A DNA stretch of 64,000 nucleotides from Bradyrhizobium sp. ORS 285 (GCF_900176205.1 NZ_LT859959.1:6437001-6501000); one strand, 5' to 3'; counted from the first letter of the stretch, positions 1-9,755 are shown. The notes: generated by a model not told the origin, from the sequence alone. Made by a program: numbers and translations.

Positions 1-303
1 GCTGTCGAAGCTCGGATAGACCAGCCCCATCGCCTGCAGCCGCGCCAACGCGGCGCCATACTCGGCAAGATGCTGCGATTGCCGCCGCACCGGCTGCTCC
101 CAGACGATGCCGAGCCAGCCGAGGTCCTCGTAGATCGCCTGCTCGTAATCGGGCCGGCAGCGAGTCGGGTCGATGTCCTCGATGCGCAGCAGCAGGCGGC
201 CGCCGGTCTCCTGCGCGCGCTGGAAATTCAGCAGCGCCGAATAGGCGTGGCCGAGATGAAGATAGCCGTTGGGGCTCGGGGCAAATCGGAAAACGGGTGG
301 CAT
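1..303 (-). CDS. gluQ: Glutamyl-Q tRNA(Asp) synthetase, 5' part only
   Basis: This is the N-terminal 101 residues of a class I glutamyl-tRNA-synthetase-like enzyme; the rest lies beyond the left edge. The protein opens MPPVFRFAPSPNGYLHLGHA, which is the GluRS/GluQRS nucleotide-binding signature with the HIGH-type motif HLGH at residues 15-18, followed by LLLRIEDIDPTRCR, the glutamate-binding segment. GluQRS lacks the anticodon-binding domain and charges queuosine at position 34 of tRNA-Asp with glutamate. The truncated view cannot exclude a full GluRS, but the short start and the sequence LRIEDID-TR favour GluQRS. The start is the ATG closest to the conserved FAPSP motif. It is divergent from the glycosylase that begins at 429. 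Confidence 0.85.
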   Translation of the reverse strand, partial: MPPVFRFAPSPNGYLHLGHAYSALLNFQRAQETGGRLLLRIEDIDPTRCRPDYEQAIYEDLGWLGIVWEQPVRRQSQHLAEYGAALARLQAMGLVYPSFDS

Positions 304-428
304 GGCATATCGTCCTTGCAGGACTTGAGCTCGCGTGATCCGACACTCATGCTCCTTCGCGGGCACCTTCGATCCGAGATGGATGCGCGGTCAAGCCCGC
401 GCATGACGATCCAGAAAGTCCTGCCACG

Positions 429-1082
429 ATGACCCTCCATCTCGACAGCCAGGCCATTCTCGAGGATGCGATCCGCGACCTCGTCAAGCAGGACACGCGG
501 CTTGCGCCGATCCTGGAGGTCACCGGCATGCCGGCGCTGCGGCGGCGCGAGCCCGGCTTTGCCGGGATCGCGCACATCGTCTGCGGCCAGCAGCTGTCGA
601 CAGCCAGCGCTGCGGCGATCTGGGGCCGGCTGCAGGCGGCGTTCGATCCGTTCGAGGCCGAGGCGATCCGCCGCGCCCGCGCCGACCGGCTGGGGCGCCT
701 CGGGCTGTCGGCGGCCAAGATCAAGACGCTGAAGCACATCGCGCGCGAGCTCGCTGCCGGGCGGCTGAACCTCGACGTGCTCGCCAACGAGGATGCCGAC
801 GCGGCGCATGCGACGCTCACCGCCCTGCCCGGCATCGGGCCGTGGACGGCCGACGTGTATCTGCTGTTCTGCCTCGGCCATGGCGATGCCTGGCCGGCGG
901 GCGACCTCGCCGTTCAGGAGGCGGTGAAGGTCGGGCTCGGCCTCAGCGCGCGCCCGACGGCCAAGCAGATGATGCCGCTCGCGGAGCCCTGGCGGCCGCT
1001 GCGCGGCGCCGCGGCGCATCTGTGGTGGAGCTACTATAGCGTGATCAAGAACCGCGAGGGCGTCATCGCTTCCGCGAACTAA
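429..1082 (+). CDS. AlkA-like DNA-3-methyladenine glycosylase (HhH-GPD)
   Basis: A 217-residue base-excision-repair glycosylase that should remove alkylated purines from DNA in the cytoplasm. The helix-hairpin-helix is visible as LPGIGPWTADVYLL (residues 133-146), and the catalytic aspartate is D159 in WPAGDLAVQ, the usual spacing for the HhH-GPD superfamily. The segment HIVCGQQLSTASA (49-61) matches the AlkA core. The length fits the short AlkA/MAG type without the N-terminal beta domain of E. coli AlkA. It runs divergently from gluQ with about 125 bp between the starts, so it probably has its own promoter. No AdaA/Ada regulator is nearby. Confidence 0.9.
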   Translation: MTLHLDSQAILEDAIRDLVKQDTRLAPILEVTGMPALRRREPGFAGIAHIVCGQQLSTASAAAIWGRLQAAFDPFEAEAIRRARADRLGRLGLSAAKIKTLKHIARELAAGRLNLDVLANEDADAAHATLTALPGIGPWTADVYLLFCLGHGDAWPAGDLAVQEAVKVGLGLSARPTAKQMMPLAEPWRPLRGAAAHLWWSYYSVIKNREGVIASAN

Positions 1083-1381
1083 CAACGGCGGTGAACGCCG
1101 TTTGAAACAGGGTTGGGGTTGCAAAACGGTCATCGATGTCGGCCCGGATCGCAGGTGAGACATCCACCACCGCCCGAGGTCAGACGCGCCTCGACGGCTG
1201 GCTGACGGTAGCGGCGGGACGCGGGCCGGCGGCCGTGCCGCGTGTCTATCTCGACACCTCGCAGGGACGGATTCCACCGCACGAAGCTCACATCCTGTCG
1301 ATGGCAGGCTGAGCGGGTTTCCGCCGGCGGCCGAACCCGTGTAGCCTTGCGCACACGCAGCTTGCATGGGGACAAAAGGCG

Positions 1382-2353
1382 ATGGCTCATCTCGGGACCG
1401 GCGACTACACGTATCGCGTCGTCAAGCACTGGGCGAAGCTGCCCGAAGGCTGGGCCCTGACCGACGTCGCCTCGGTCGCCGTCGACAGCAAGGATCGCGT
1501 CTACGCCTTCAACCGCGGCGCCCATCCGATGATCGTGTTCGATCGCGACGGCAATTTTCTGCGCAGCTGGGGCGAGGGCCTGTTCAGCCGCGCGCACGGG
1601 CTGTCGATCGATGCGGACGACAATCTCTACTGCACCGATGACGGCGACCACACCGTGCGCAAGTGCTCTGTCGACGGCAAGGTGCTGCTGACCATCGGCC
1701 TGCCGGAGCGGCCCACGCCGTTCATGAGCGGCGAGCCGTTCAACCGCTGCACCCACACCGCGCTGTCGCCGTCCGGCGAGATCTACGTCTCCGACGGCTA
1801 TGGCAATGCGCGGGTTCACAAATACACGGCCGAGGGCAAGCTCATCAGGAGCTGGGGCGAGCCGGGATCCGATCCCGGACAGTTCAACATCGTTCACAAC
1901 ATTGCGACCGATGCCGATGGGTTTGTCTATGTTGCCGACCGTGAGAACCACCGCGTCCAGATCTTCGATGGTGAGGGCCGCTACGAGACGCAGTGGAACA
2001 ACCTGCACCGGCCCTGCGCGCTGTGCGCCTGCGGCGCCAAGCGCAAGACCTTCATCATCGGCGAGCTCGGCCCGGGCCTGCCGGTGAACCTCAACGTTCC
2101 CAATCTCGGACCGCGGCTGACGATTACGCATTCCAGCGGCAAGCGGCTGGCGCGACTCGGCGGCGAGCACGGTCCGGGCCTGCAAACAGGGCGTTTTCTC
2201 GCGCCTCATGGGCTCGCGATCGACAGTCGCGGCGACATCTATGTCGGCGAGGTCGGCGTCACCAATTGGAGCACGAGCTTTCCCGGCCAGCCGATGCCCG
2301 CCGAGGTCAACATCCATCGCTGCCTGCAGAAGCTGGAGCGGGTGCCGGCCTGA
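1382..2353 (+). CDS. NHL-repeat six-bladed beta-propeller protein
   Basis: A 323-residue protein built almost wholly of NHL repeats. The repeated pattern is a glycine/aspartate turn followed by IYVSD or VYVADRENHRVQIF, at about residues 40, 75, 135, 175 and 285. The closest architecture I know is the peptidyl-alpha-hydroxyglycine alpha-amidating-lyase-like propeller, but catalytic equivalence cannot be judged by eye. There is no signal peptide, so it is probably cytoplasmic. A Cys-rich insert, CALCACGAK, near residue 217 is unusual in this fold and could bind a metal or form a disulfide. It stands alone, with about 300 bp of empty DNA upstream, and its substrate is unknown. Confidence 0.75.
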   Translation: MAHLGTGDYTYRVVKHWAKLPEGWALTDVASVAVDSKDRVYAFNRGAHPMIVFDRDGNFLRSWGEGLFSRAHGLSIDADDNLYCTDDGDHTVRKCSVDGKVLLTIGLPERPTPFMSGEPFNRCTHTALSPSGEIYVSDGYGNARVHKYTAEGKLIRSWGEPGSDPGQFNIVHNIATDADGFVYVADRENHRVQIFDGEGRYETQWNNLHRPCALCACGAKRKTFIIGELGPGLPVNLNVPNLGPRLTITHSSGKRLARLGGEHGPGLQTGRFLAPHGLAIDSRGDIYVGEVGVTNWSTSFPGQPMPAEVNIHRCLQKLERVPA

Positions 2354-2557
2354 GGTCCCTTCTGCAACTGAGTTGCACTGCGGCGGAGCGTGGCACCGCC
2401 ATGCTTTCGACGCGCTTTGGACCGACCTTCGAAAGGCGGGAGAAGTGATGTCAAACCATGTGTCAAGCCATTCTTGGGGCTTCACAATCCCGTCACGCTG
2501 CATGTAGTATGTGAGGGCATGCTGCTTCGCAGCCGTTATGGAGGCCAGGAGCGTTAC

Positions 2558-3115
2558 TTGAACGCACATGTCTCGCAAGGCGGTTGGCCGGTGTTGGTGC
2601 TGAACGCGGACTTCCGGCCGCTGAGTTATTACCCGCTGTCTCTCTGGTCGTGGCAAGACGCGATCAAGGCGGTGTTCCTCGATCGCGTCAACATTGTCGA
2701 GTACTACGACAGGGCGATCCGAAGTCCATCGTTCGAGATCCAGCTGCCCAGTGTGGTCTCGCTGAAATCCTTCGTGAAGCCGTCGACGCATCCGGCCTTC
2801 ACCCGCTTCAACGTCTTCCTCCGCGACCGCTTCGCCTGCCAGTACTGCCACTCCGGCGACGACCTGACCTTCGATCACGTCATCCCCCGCAGCAAGGGGG
2901 GCCAGACCACCTGGGAAAACGTCGTCGCCGCCTGCTCGCCCTGCAATCTGAAGAAGGGCAATCTGACGCCGCAGCAGGCCAAGATGTTCCCCAAGCAGGC
3001 GCCCTACGCGCCCACCGTCCACCAGCTCCATCGCAACGGCCGGCTGTTCCCGCCGAACTACCTGCACGACAGCTGGCTCGACTATCTCTATTGGGACACT
3101 GAGCTGGATCCATAG
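2558..3115 (+). CDS. HNH endonuclease family protein
   Basis: A 185-residue protein of the HNH type common as a single-copy chromosomal gene in Rhizobiales. The zinc-binding and catalytic core is visible as FACQYCHSGDDLTFDHVIPR followed by SKGGQTTWENVVAACSPCNLKKG, which gives the two CxxC pairs and the DH...N...H-like ββα-metal motif. The start chosen is TTG at 2558 because AGGAG lies six bases upstream (2547-2551) and the conserved region (VSQGGWPVLVLNADF) begins at once. An in-frame ATG exists at 2519, but the residues between look non-coding. It is probably a DNA-processing nuclease. There is no methylase or phage packaging gene beside it. Confidence 0.85.
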   Translation: MNAHVSQGGWPVLVLNADFRPLSYYPLSLWSWQDAIKAVFLDRVNIVEYYDRAIRSPSFEIQLPSVVSLKSFVKPSTHPAFTRFNVFLRDRFACQYCHSGDDLTFDHVIPRSKGGQTTWENVVAACSPCNLKKGNLTPQQAKMFPKQAPYAPTVHQLHRNGRLFPPNYLHDSWLDYLYWDTELDP

Positions 3116-3256
3116 GGGATTGCAGCGTCCCGCTCGTTCGATGGCGCCTTTGCCGCCATGCTGCTCGTCTGTCGCCCGACGACCGGCGACATCCGGGCCG
3201 TCAACCCTAAGCGGTATTATCCGGCGGATTAACCCGGCCTTAGGCCCCTGTTCAGC

Positions 3257-5287
3257 ATGCTCTCGCGCAAGGGCCGTCGACAGGGCTGGCTCGCTCCCAT
3301 CATCGATCGACAGGGCCATCCGCTTCGCATGCAGACCGCTTCCACCGACACCAAGGCGGCGGCGCTTGCGAAGGCCCAGGCGGCGAGCTCGCTGCAGAAC
3401 ATTGCCCTGACGCTGTTCGCCAACGTCGCCATCGCGATCTCGCTCGCGCTGCTGATCTATCTGCGGGAGGGCAGCACGCCGATCCTGTGGTGGCTCGCGG
3501 CGGCGGTGGCCTTTGCCCTGCTGCGGGCCGGGTGGGTCTCGCACCTGAAATCCTCGGGAAAGATCGAGCGCCATCCGCACCGCGTGCTTCGCGGCCTGAC
3601 GATCATGGCGTTCGCCAGCGGAGCGTTGTGGTCGGTGGTCCCGCTCGGCCTGCCGGTCTTCACCCAGGCCCACAACGTCAACGACGTCGTCTTCATCATG
3701 GCCGGCACGACGACCGGCGCGATCATCCAGAGTCTCGCTTATTCGCCGATGGCCATCGCCTTCGGCGCGCCGCTGATGGGCGCGACGGTGCTGCGCATGC
3801 TGCTGTCCGGCGGCGACGTCGGCTACATCGTCGCCGCCGACATCGCGTTCCTCACCGTGATGCTGTTCCGCGCCGCCCGGCTCGGCGAGCGCAATTTCAT
3901 CGCCAGCCACAGCACGACCATCGCGGCAACGGAGCTGGCGGAATCGCTCGCCTCGGCCAATCATACGCTCGAGCGCCTGGTGCGGATGGATTCGCTCACC
4001 GGCCTCGCCAACCGCAGCCACTTCCGCACGGCAGCGGGCGCGGCCTGCGCCGCCGGCCATGGCGTGGCGTTCGTGCTGTTCGACGTCGACAACTTCAAGA
4101 CCATCAACGACACGCGCGGCCACGATGCCGGCGACCGCGTGCTGCAGACCGTCGCGGCGCTGCTGCGGTCCGCCTGCGGCGACGATGATCTGCCGGTGCG
4201 GCTCGGCGGCGACGAGTTCATCGTCGTGCTGCAAGGCAAGGACTGCGCCGCCCGGGCCGTGGCGCTGGGCGAGCGGCTGATAGCGGCGCTGCTGCGGCCG
4301 GTGCTGATCGCCGGCCAGCCCTTGAGCGTCAGCTGCTCGATCGGCATCGCCGCGCAGGCCGACGGCGCCATCGACATCGAGGAGCTCTCCGCCCGCGCCG
4401 ACGCGGCGCTGTATCGCGCCAAGGACGACGGCCGCGCCTGCATGCGGGTGTTCGACGACCGGATGCAGTCGGCGCTGACGATGCAGCGCCGGCTCGACGT
4501 CGAGCTGGCGACCGCGCTGGCGCGGCGCGAGCTGCATGTCGAATTCCAGCCGCAGGTCGCAATGGCAACCCAGGAGGTGATCGGCTTCGAGGCGCTGCTG
4601 CGCTGGAAGCACCCCTGCGCCGGGATGATCCCGCCGCCGGACATCGTCTCCGCCGCGATCCGGCTGCGCCTGTCCGGCCAGCTCACCGAGTTCGTCGGCG
4701 AGCGCGCCTGCGCGTTCCTGCGCGCGCTCGACCGCAAGAAGGCGCATGGCATCCGCGTGTCGGTCAACGTCTCGCCGCGCGAGTTTCCGATCCATTCTCC
4801 GGCGCAGACGCTCAAGCTGGTCACCGAGCGCTATGGCGTCGATCCCCGGCGGATCGAGATCGAAGTCACCGAGGAGGCGATGTTCGATCCCAAGCGCTGC
4901 GCCGACGAGCTCAAGCTGATCGACCAGCACGGCTTTGCACTCGCGATCGACGATTTCGGCGTCGGCCATTCCTCGATCGCCAATCTGATGGCGGTGGAGA
5001 TCGACACCGTCAAGATCGACCGCTCCTTCATCGACGGCATCGCCGGCAATCGCCGGGACCAGCAGCTCGTCGCCGCGATCACCGCCGTGGCGCTGCCGCT
5101 CGGCCACCGCATCATCGCCGAGGGCGTCGAGCGCGAGGAGGACGCGCAGTGCCTGCGCATGCTCGGCTGCTCCTACGGCCAGGGCTGGCTGTACGGCAAG
5201 CCGATGAAGGAGGACGATGCGATCGCCTGGCTGGTCCAGCACCGCAACGCCGCCGCCACCGTCGAGCCGCTGCCGCGCAGCGCCTGA
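3257..5287 (+). CDS. Membrane-bound GGDEF-EAL cyclic-di-GMP protein
   Basis: A 676-residue c-di-GMP turnover protein. Residues about 45-220 hold several hydrophobic helices (for example FANVAIAISLALLIYL) forming an inner-membrane sensory module with no extracellular domain. A linker leads to a diguanylate cyclase domain with intact RLGGDEF near residue 316. The autoinhibitory RxxD I-site is absent because the aligned arginine is a glycine (GDDDLPVRLGGDEF). The C-terminal phosphodiesterase domain carries EALLRW (about 445), IEIEVTEEAM, DDFGVGHSS, KIDRSF and AEGVERE, so the catalytic residues look complete although loop 6 reads GVGHSS instead of GTGYSS. An alternative start is the ATG at 3329. 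It may be a bifunctional enzyme. Confidence 0.9.
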   Translation: MLSRKGRRQGWLAPIIDRQGHPLRMQTASTDTKAAALAKAQAASSLQNIALTLFANVAIAISLALLIYLREGSTPILWWLAAAVAFALLRAGWVSHLKSSGKIERHPHRVLRGLTIMAFASGALWSVVPLGLPVFTQAHNVNDVVFIMAGTTTGAIIQSLAYSPMAIAFGAPLMGATVLRMLLSGGDVGYIVAADIAFLTVMLFRAARLGERNFIASHSTTIAATELAESLASANHTLERLVRMDSLTGLANRSHFRTAAGAACAAGHGVAFVLFDVDNFKTINDTRGHDAGDRVLQTVAALLRSACGDDDLPVRLGGDEFIVVLQGKDCAARAVALGERLIAALLRPVLIAGQPLSVSCSIGIAAQADGAIDIEELSARADAALYRAKDDGRACMRVFDDRMQSALTMQRRLDVELATALARRELHVEFQPQVAMATQEVIGFEALLRWKHPCAGMIPPPDIVSAAIRLRLSGQLTEFVGERACAFLRALDRKKAHGIRVSVNVSPREFPIHSPAQTLKLVTERYGVDPRRIEIEVTEEAMFDPKRCADELKLIDQHGFALAIDDFGVGHSSIANLMAVEIDTVKIDRSFIDGIAGNRRDQQLVAAITAVALPLGHRIIAEGVEREEDAQCLRMLGCSYGQGWLYGKPMKEDDAIAWLVQHRNAAATVEPLPRSA

Positions 5288-5297
5288 GCACGCCCCG

Positions 5298-6578
5298 TCA
5301 TGGCTGCAGCAGATGGGCAAGGTTTGGTGCAAAGGCGCCGGCCCATGCGGCGGCGATGACCAGGACGAGGCCGGGGATCAGCCGCAGCGCGAAGGACGAG
5401 CCGCCGCTGGTCCAGGCCACCACGATCTTGCTGATCGTGTTGGCCGACAGCGCAGCCAGGATCGGGACCACCGCGTCAGCCGCGCCGATCTTGCCGGACG
5501 CCACCAGCGTGGCCGCAGCGACCGCCGGCGCGTGCGTATCGACGAGACCGGCGACGGCCGCGCTCACCACCAGGCCGGCTTCGCCGAACGCCTCGCGCAA
5601 GCCGGCTGACAGCACCAGCACCGCCGAGATCGTCAGCGCCAGCAGCAAAGCGCCCGGCAGGCTGAAGGCGTGTCCGGGCGGCAGGTCCGCCGCGCCGCTC
5701 TGCCGCAGTCCGATGATCGTGAAGATCGCGCCGTAGACCACGGCGGCGGCGCCGGCGCACAGCAGCGGGATCAGCAGCGACTGCAGCGCCGGCAGGCTGG
5801 TGGCCGCCAGCACCGCCGCGAGCTGGACGATGGTCGCGACGGTGGACAGCGTTGCGCCGGCGGCCGCGGCACCGCCGAGCTCCGGCGCCTTGCGCGCCCG
5901 CGCGCCCATCGCGCCGATCGTGACGGTGCTGGAGACGAAGCCCGAGGCAAAGCCGGAGACCGCGAGCCCCCCGCGCGCGCCGAGCAGCCGCATCGAAATG
6001 TGTCCGGCGGCACCGATCGCCATCATCAGCACGACCAGCATCCAGATGCTGCGCGGATTGAGCGCCCCGAACGGACCGACCGGCTGATCGGGCAGCAGCG
6101 GCAGCACCACGAGCGTCGCCGCGGCGAAGATCAGCCCGTCCTTGAGCTCGCTCTCGCTGAGCACCGAACGCACGAAGCCGTGCAGCGCCGGCCGCGCCGC
6201 CAGCAATACGGCCAGCACGACGGCGACACCTGCGGCCAAGGCAGGCCGCTCGGTGGAGAGGCCGCCGAGGAGCACGGTCAGGATCAGCGCCGTCTCCGAT
6301 GTCAGTCCGGGATCGTCGCTGCGCGAGCGCAGATAGGCGATCGCGGTCAGACCCATGATGCCAGCCGCGACGACTGCGAGCAGCAGCTTGCCGCCGGTCA
6401 GCATGCTGATCGCGCCCGCCAGCGAGGCCGCGGCGAAGGTGCGCAGGCCGGCTGGCGAGCGCCCCGGCCCCTCGCCCTTGCGGCGCTCGCGCTCGAGCCC
6501 GATCAGCAGGCCGATGCCGAGCGCGACGGCGATCGCGACGATCTCGGGGCTGCGGCTCATGATCTCCGGCATCGACAT
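5298..6578 (-). CDS. MgtC/SapB family protein with DUF4010
   Basis: A 426-residue multi-pass inner-membrane protein. The N-terminus carries the MgtC/SapB signature (IGLLIGLERERRKGEGP...AGLRTFA, about residues 22-48). The C-terminal two thirds match the DUF4010 region, with a string of hydrophobic helices. The fused form is common in Proteobacteria; a role in ion homeostasis is guessed from MgtC and has not been shown for this fusion. It lies 22 bp behind the APC permease on the same strand, so the two are probably co-transcribed. The start could instead be the ATG two codons later (6572), which leaves better spacing to the AGGA at about 6581-6584. Confidence 0.8.
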   Translation of the reverse strand: MSMPEIMSRSPEIVAIAVALGIGLLIGLERERRKGEGPGRSPAGLRTFAAASLAGAISMLTGGKLLLAVVAAGIMGLTAIAYLRSRSDDPGLTSETALILTVLLGGLSTERPALAAGVAVVLAVLLAARPALHGFVRSVLSESELKDGLIFAAATLVVLPLLPDQPVGPFGALNPRSIWMLVVLMMAIGAAGHISMRLLGARGGLAVSGFASGFVSSTVTIGAMGARARKAPELGGAAAAGATLSTVATIVQLAAVLAATSLPALQSLLIPLLCAGAAAVVYGAIFTIIGLRQSGAADLPPGHAFSLPGALLLALTISAVLVLSAGLREAFGEAGLVVSAAVAGLVDTHAPAVAAATLVASGKIGAADAVVPILAALSANTISKIVVAWTSGGSSFALRLIPGLVLVIAAAWAGAFAPNLAHLLQP

Positions 6579-6600
6579 GGTCCTGAAGGTCCCCTGCTGC

Positions 6601-7842
6601 TCACGGCGCGACGAAGGCGCTGACGATCATCAGCACACAGGTGACGAGACCGAGCGCGGGGATCCAGAGCGGGACGCGCACATGGGCGACCTCCGATCCG
6701 ATGTGCCGGATACGAATGCGCAGCAGACACAGATTGACGATGGCAAAGATGGTCAGCGTCACGAGCGAGGTTCCCTCCGCCAGCCGCTCCAGCGGGAAGG
6801 CCAGCGCGAGCACGGCCACCGCCAGCATCACCAGCCCGGTCGCGATCAGCGGCGTGCCCGTGCGCGGGTGGACGCGGCCGGCGATGCGCGGCAGGTCGCC
6901 CTGCTCCGCCATGCCGTAGACGACGCGCGCCGTCATCGTCATCTGGGCAAGAACCGTGTTGAGCGTGGACACGACCGCAATCGTGCTGAATGTCGCCGGA
7001 CTGATGCCGGCCACGGCGTTGAACACCAGGCTGAGCGGCGCCGGCGAGGTCGACAACACGCCCGGCGGCACCGCGCTGACCGCAATCGCTGCGATCAGCA
7101 CATACAGCACCGCCGTGATGAGCAGCGTCAGCGCCATCGCGCGCGGAATGTTTCGCTGCGGATTCTTCGCCTCTTCGACGACATTGGCGAGATCCTCGAA
7201 GCCGACGAAGGCGAAGAACGCGAGCAGCCCCGCAAAGGTGATGCCCGAGAGGGCTCCGAGCTCGAGCGGCGGCGGCGTCAACAAGGCCGGCGCGAACGAG
7301 ACTCCGGAATAGACGGCCGAGACCACGATCCACACCAGTCCGCCGGTCTCGATCAAGGTCAGCAGGCCCGCCAGCATCACCGATTCCAGAATGCCCCAGG
7401 AGGCGACGACGCCGAGCGCGACCACGATCGCCATCGCGATCAACGGCGTCGGCAGATCGATCAGTTGCCGGATGTAGCCGGCCCCGCCGAGCGTCACGGC
7501 GGCAGCGGCGATGATTCCCGTGGCGAGCCGCAACGCGCCCGTGGCGGTGGACAATAGCCGCGACTTGAACGCGGCCCTCACATAGGCTGCCTCTCCGGCG
7601 CTGACGGGATAGCGCGTCGCGAGCTCGGCGTAGGAGGCGGCGGTGAACGCCATCACGAACGCCGCCAGCGCAAACGCGAAGGCCGAATAGCTGCCGGCAT
7701 GACCCGCGACCGCGCCGATCAGGACATAGATCCCGGCCCCGACGGTGACACCCGTCCCGTAAAGGACGAGCAACGGAAGCCCGAGCCGCCGCCGCAATCC
7801 GGAAGGAGGCACGATGTCAGTCTGCGGCACCACGAGGTCCAT
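6601..7842 (-). CDS. APC-superfamily amino acid permease
   Basis: A 413-residue integral membrane protein with about 12 hydrophobic segments. The first helix reads LYGTGVTVGAGIYVLIG, the GxG(A)GIF-type substrate-binding signature of the amino acid-polyamine-organocation family. Further family-typical pieces are FFAFVGFEDLANVVEEAKNPQRNIPRA (about 215-240) and LAQMTMTARVVYGMAEQGDLP. It should import or exchange an amino acid or amine across the inner membrane; the substrate cannot be read from the sequence. It is the first gene of a likely two-gene operon with the MgtC/DUF4010 gene downstream. Confidence 0.85.
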   Translation of the reverse strand: MDLVVPQTDIVPPSGLRRRLGLPLLVLYGTGVTVGAGIYVLIGAVAGHAGSYSAFAFALAAFVMAFTAASYAELATRYPVSAGEAAYVRAAFKSRLLSTATGALRLATGIIAAAAVTLGGAGYIRQLIDLPTPLIAMAIVVALGVVASWGILESVMLAGLLTLIETGGLVWIVVSAVYSGVSFAPALLTPPPLELGALSGITFAGLLAFFAFVGFEDLANVVEEAKNPQRNIPRAMALTLLITAVLYVLIAAIAVSAVPPGVLSTSPAPLSLVFNAVAGISPATFSTIAVVSTLNTVLAQMTMTARVVYGMAEQGDLPRIAGRVHPRTGTPLIATGLVMLAVAVLALAFPLERLAEGTSLVTLTIFAIVNLCLLRIRIRHIGSEVAHVRVPLWIPALGLVTCVLMIVSAFVAP

Positions 7843-8653
7843 TCTTCATCACGACGAGCGACAGATGTTGTAGGGGCTTAGATGACCGAACGCGAGCGCT
7901 CTTGATCCCGGTCAATCGGGACCATGCACCCGAAGTCAGCGTCGGCGGCATTCGGCCGCCCGCCGCTTCATCGCGGACGATGCTCACCTGGGCATGCCTT
8001 CGCGCTCTCGCCGCTCCATGAGCCCGAGCTGTGCTGATCGATCCCCTCTCGCGTAACGAGAGGGTGCAGGGAAGACCGAGCCTCGGCTGAGGCCCGTGGC
8101 CCTCGTGCGGAGAAAAGTGCACGGGGCAGGAACCACAGGATCAGCCGGACAAGACCCGGCCTTCCCTGCGCGATGGTTGGAACGGCTGCTCCGCGCTCTC
8201 CCCGGGGACCGGCTTGTTTGCCCCCGTCATCGGCAACGACGCACGATTGTCACCGCACGAACGTCATCGCAAACTTGACGCCAGCTTCGGGGCGCCAGGA
8301 CCACACGGCTTGACCGTCCGCGAGCTGCCAGTCGTCTTGCGCATCAGCGCACTGACAGGCCCGCGGCCACCACTCCCCGCCCCTACGTATCGTGACGACG
8401 CGTACGCCCCTTGCATGGGACGGGATGGGCGGAAGATAAGCATAGATTCCGAAAAAGCGAAACATGAATATTTTTCGCCGAGGCACTGGACAGCGACGGC
8501 TGATTGCGCCGGATGCCACGTGATTTGGGCGACGGGCAGCGAGGGACAACCGGCAGACGCCGTCGTCCGCCAACGGCGAGTGCGCGCGGTAGCTTCCCTC
8601 ACGTGCCGCAGCGGCTTAGGATGCCCTCGTCCTCACGTTCCGGAATACGCGCC
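7843..8653. other. Gene-poor stretch with a degenerate intergenic repeat
   Basis: About 800 bases hold no convincing gene. A perfect hairpin CCCTCTCG-CGTAA-CGAGAGGG sits at 8044-8064. The segment from about 8200 to 8600 translates in several frames into peptides such as RTVKPCGPGAPKLASSLR (minus strand) that recall short spurious ORFs found repeatedly in Bradyrhizobium genomes. I read it as a decayed copy of a genome-wide repeat. That memory is unverified. No promoter was assigned. Confidence 0.35.
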
Positions 8654-9636
8654 GTGGCTGACTTCGAGCCGATCTACACGACGAACGATACCGAGAGCGT
8701 CGGCCGCTTCGTCGCAAAACATTACGCGCTGCCAGAGCCGCTCACCTGCCGCCTGATGAACCGCGGCTTCAACGACGTCTATCTGATCACTGCGGCCAGC
8801 GGCGACCGCTACGTCCTTCGCCTGTCGCAGCACCGCGCCCGCGGCCCTGCCGATGTCCGCACCGAGACCGACTTCCTCGCGCATCTCGCGCGCTGCGGCG
8901 TGCCGGTCGCCCCCGCGAGTCCGGCTCGCGACGGAGCGCTGTTCGTGCACGGCGAGGCGGCGGAAGGCTCGCGGGAAGGCGTGCTGTTTCACGCGATCGA
9001 GGGCCGGGCCCGGACGTCGCCTCGCCAAGCGATGCGCGCGCCAACGGCGTGACGCTGGCCAGGATTCACGATGCGGCGTCGTGCTATCGCGCGGAAGCGC
9101 CGCTCTACCGGCTGGATCTCGATCATCTGCTGCATCGGCCGCTCGCGCGCGTTCAGCAGCTCTGCCGCCTGATCGATGCCGACGACGGCGGCATTCTCCA
9201 GGACATCGCGGCCCGCACCGCCGCCCGGATCGAGGCGATGCAGGGGCTGACGTGGACGCATTGTCATGGCGACTGCCATGGCTTCAATGCGCGCATCGCC
9301 GCTGACGGCACAGCCGTGTTCTTCGACTTCGACGACGGCGGCCCCGGCTATCTGGCCTACGATCTGTCGGTCTTCCTGTGGGCGAAGCTGTCGTTCGGCC
9401 GGCGCTTCCATGCGGCGTGGCACGCCTTCGTGGACGGCTACCACTCGGTCCGCCCGATCTCTGCCGCGGACCTCGAAGCCGCTCATGCCTTCGTGATCGT
9501 CAGGCACATCTGGCTGATGGGCGAGCAGGCCAGCCGCTCGCCCGAGTGGGGCAGCGAGAACATCCGCTGGGTGACGCAGCAGCGTGACTTTCTCGAAGGC
9601 TGGGAGGCGGCGCAGCTCACCGCCCGGCTGTTGTGA
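8654..9636 (+). pseudogene. APH/choline-kinase-type phosphotransferase, frameshifted
   Basis: This gene encodes an aminoglycoside-phosphotransferase-fold kinase in two frames. The first part (GTG 8654 to about 9012) carries the N-lobe, RGFNDVYLITAASGDRYVLRLS. The second part, about 9013-9636, carries the catalytic loop HCHGDCHGFNARI and the metal-binding FFDFDDGG. Near 9007-9015, in GGGCCCGG, the frame jumps: reading through gives EGRA then RTSP, while restoring one base gives EGRAPDVASPSDARANGVTLARIHDA, a natural continuation. The catalytic HGD, N and D residues are intact, so the lesion is one missing base and may be recent or a sequencing error. The substrate is unknown; relatives act on amino alcohols, homoserine or fructosamines. 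Confidence 0.8.
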
Positions 9637-9755
9637 TCGCGAAGGGACGGATGGATTGAACCATATGGCTTCGAGGGCCGACGCATGATCCGGCACTCAA
9701 CGCAACGAGCGAGCAATCGAGCGTGCTGCGCGATGCAGCGCCCTCTCCCCTTGCT

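Noticed and set aside
1130..5332. A 1400-codon open frame on the minus strand opposite the NHL, HNH and GGDEF-EAL genes
   Set aside because: Its translation is low-complexity, rich in Arg, Gly, Asp and His, and it lies antisense to three recognisable genes; this is a GC-bias artefact.
8214..8756. A 180-codon plus-strand ORF before the kinase pseudogene
   Set aside because: It mixes peptides seen in degenerate repeats and enters the kinase gene out of frame.
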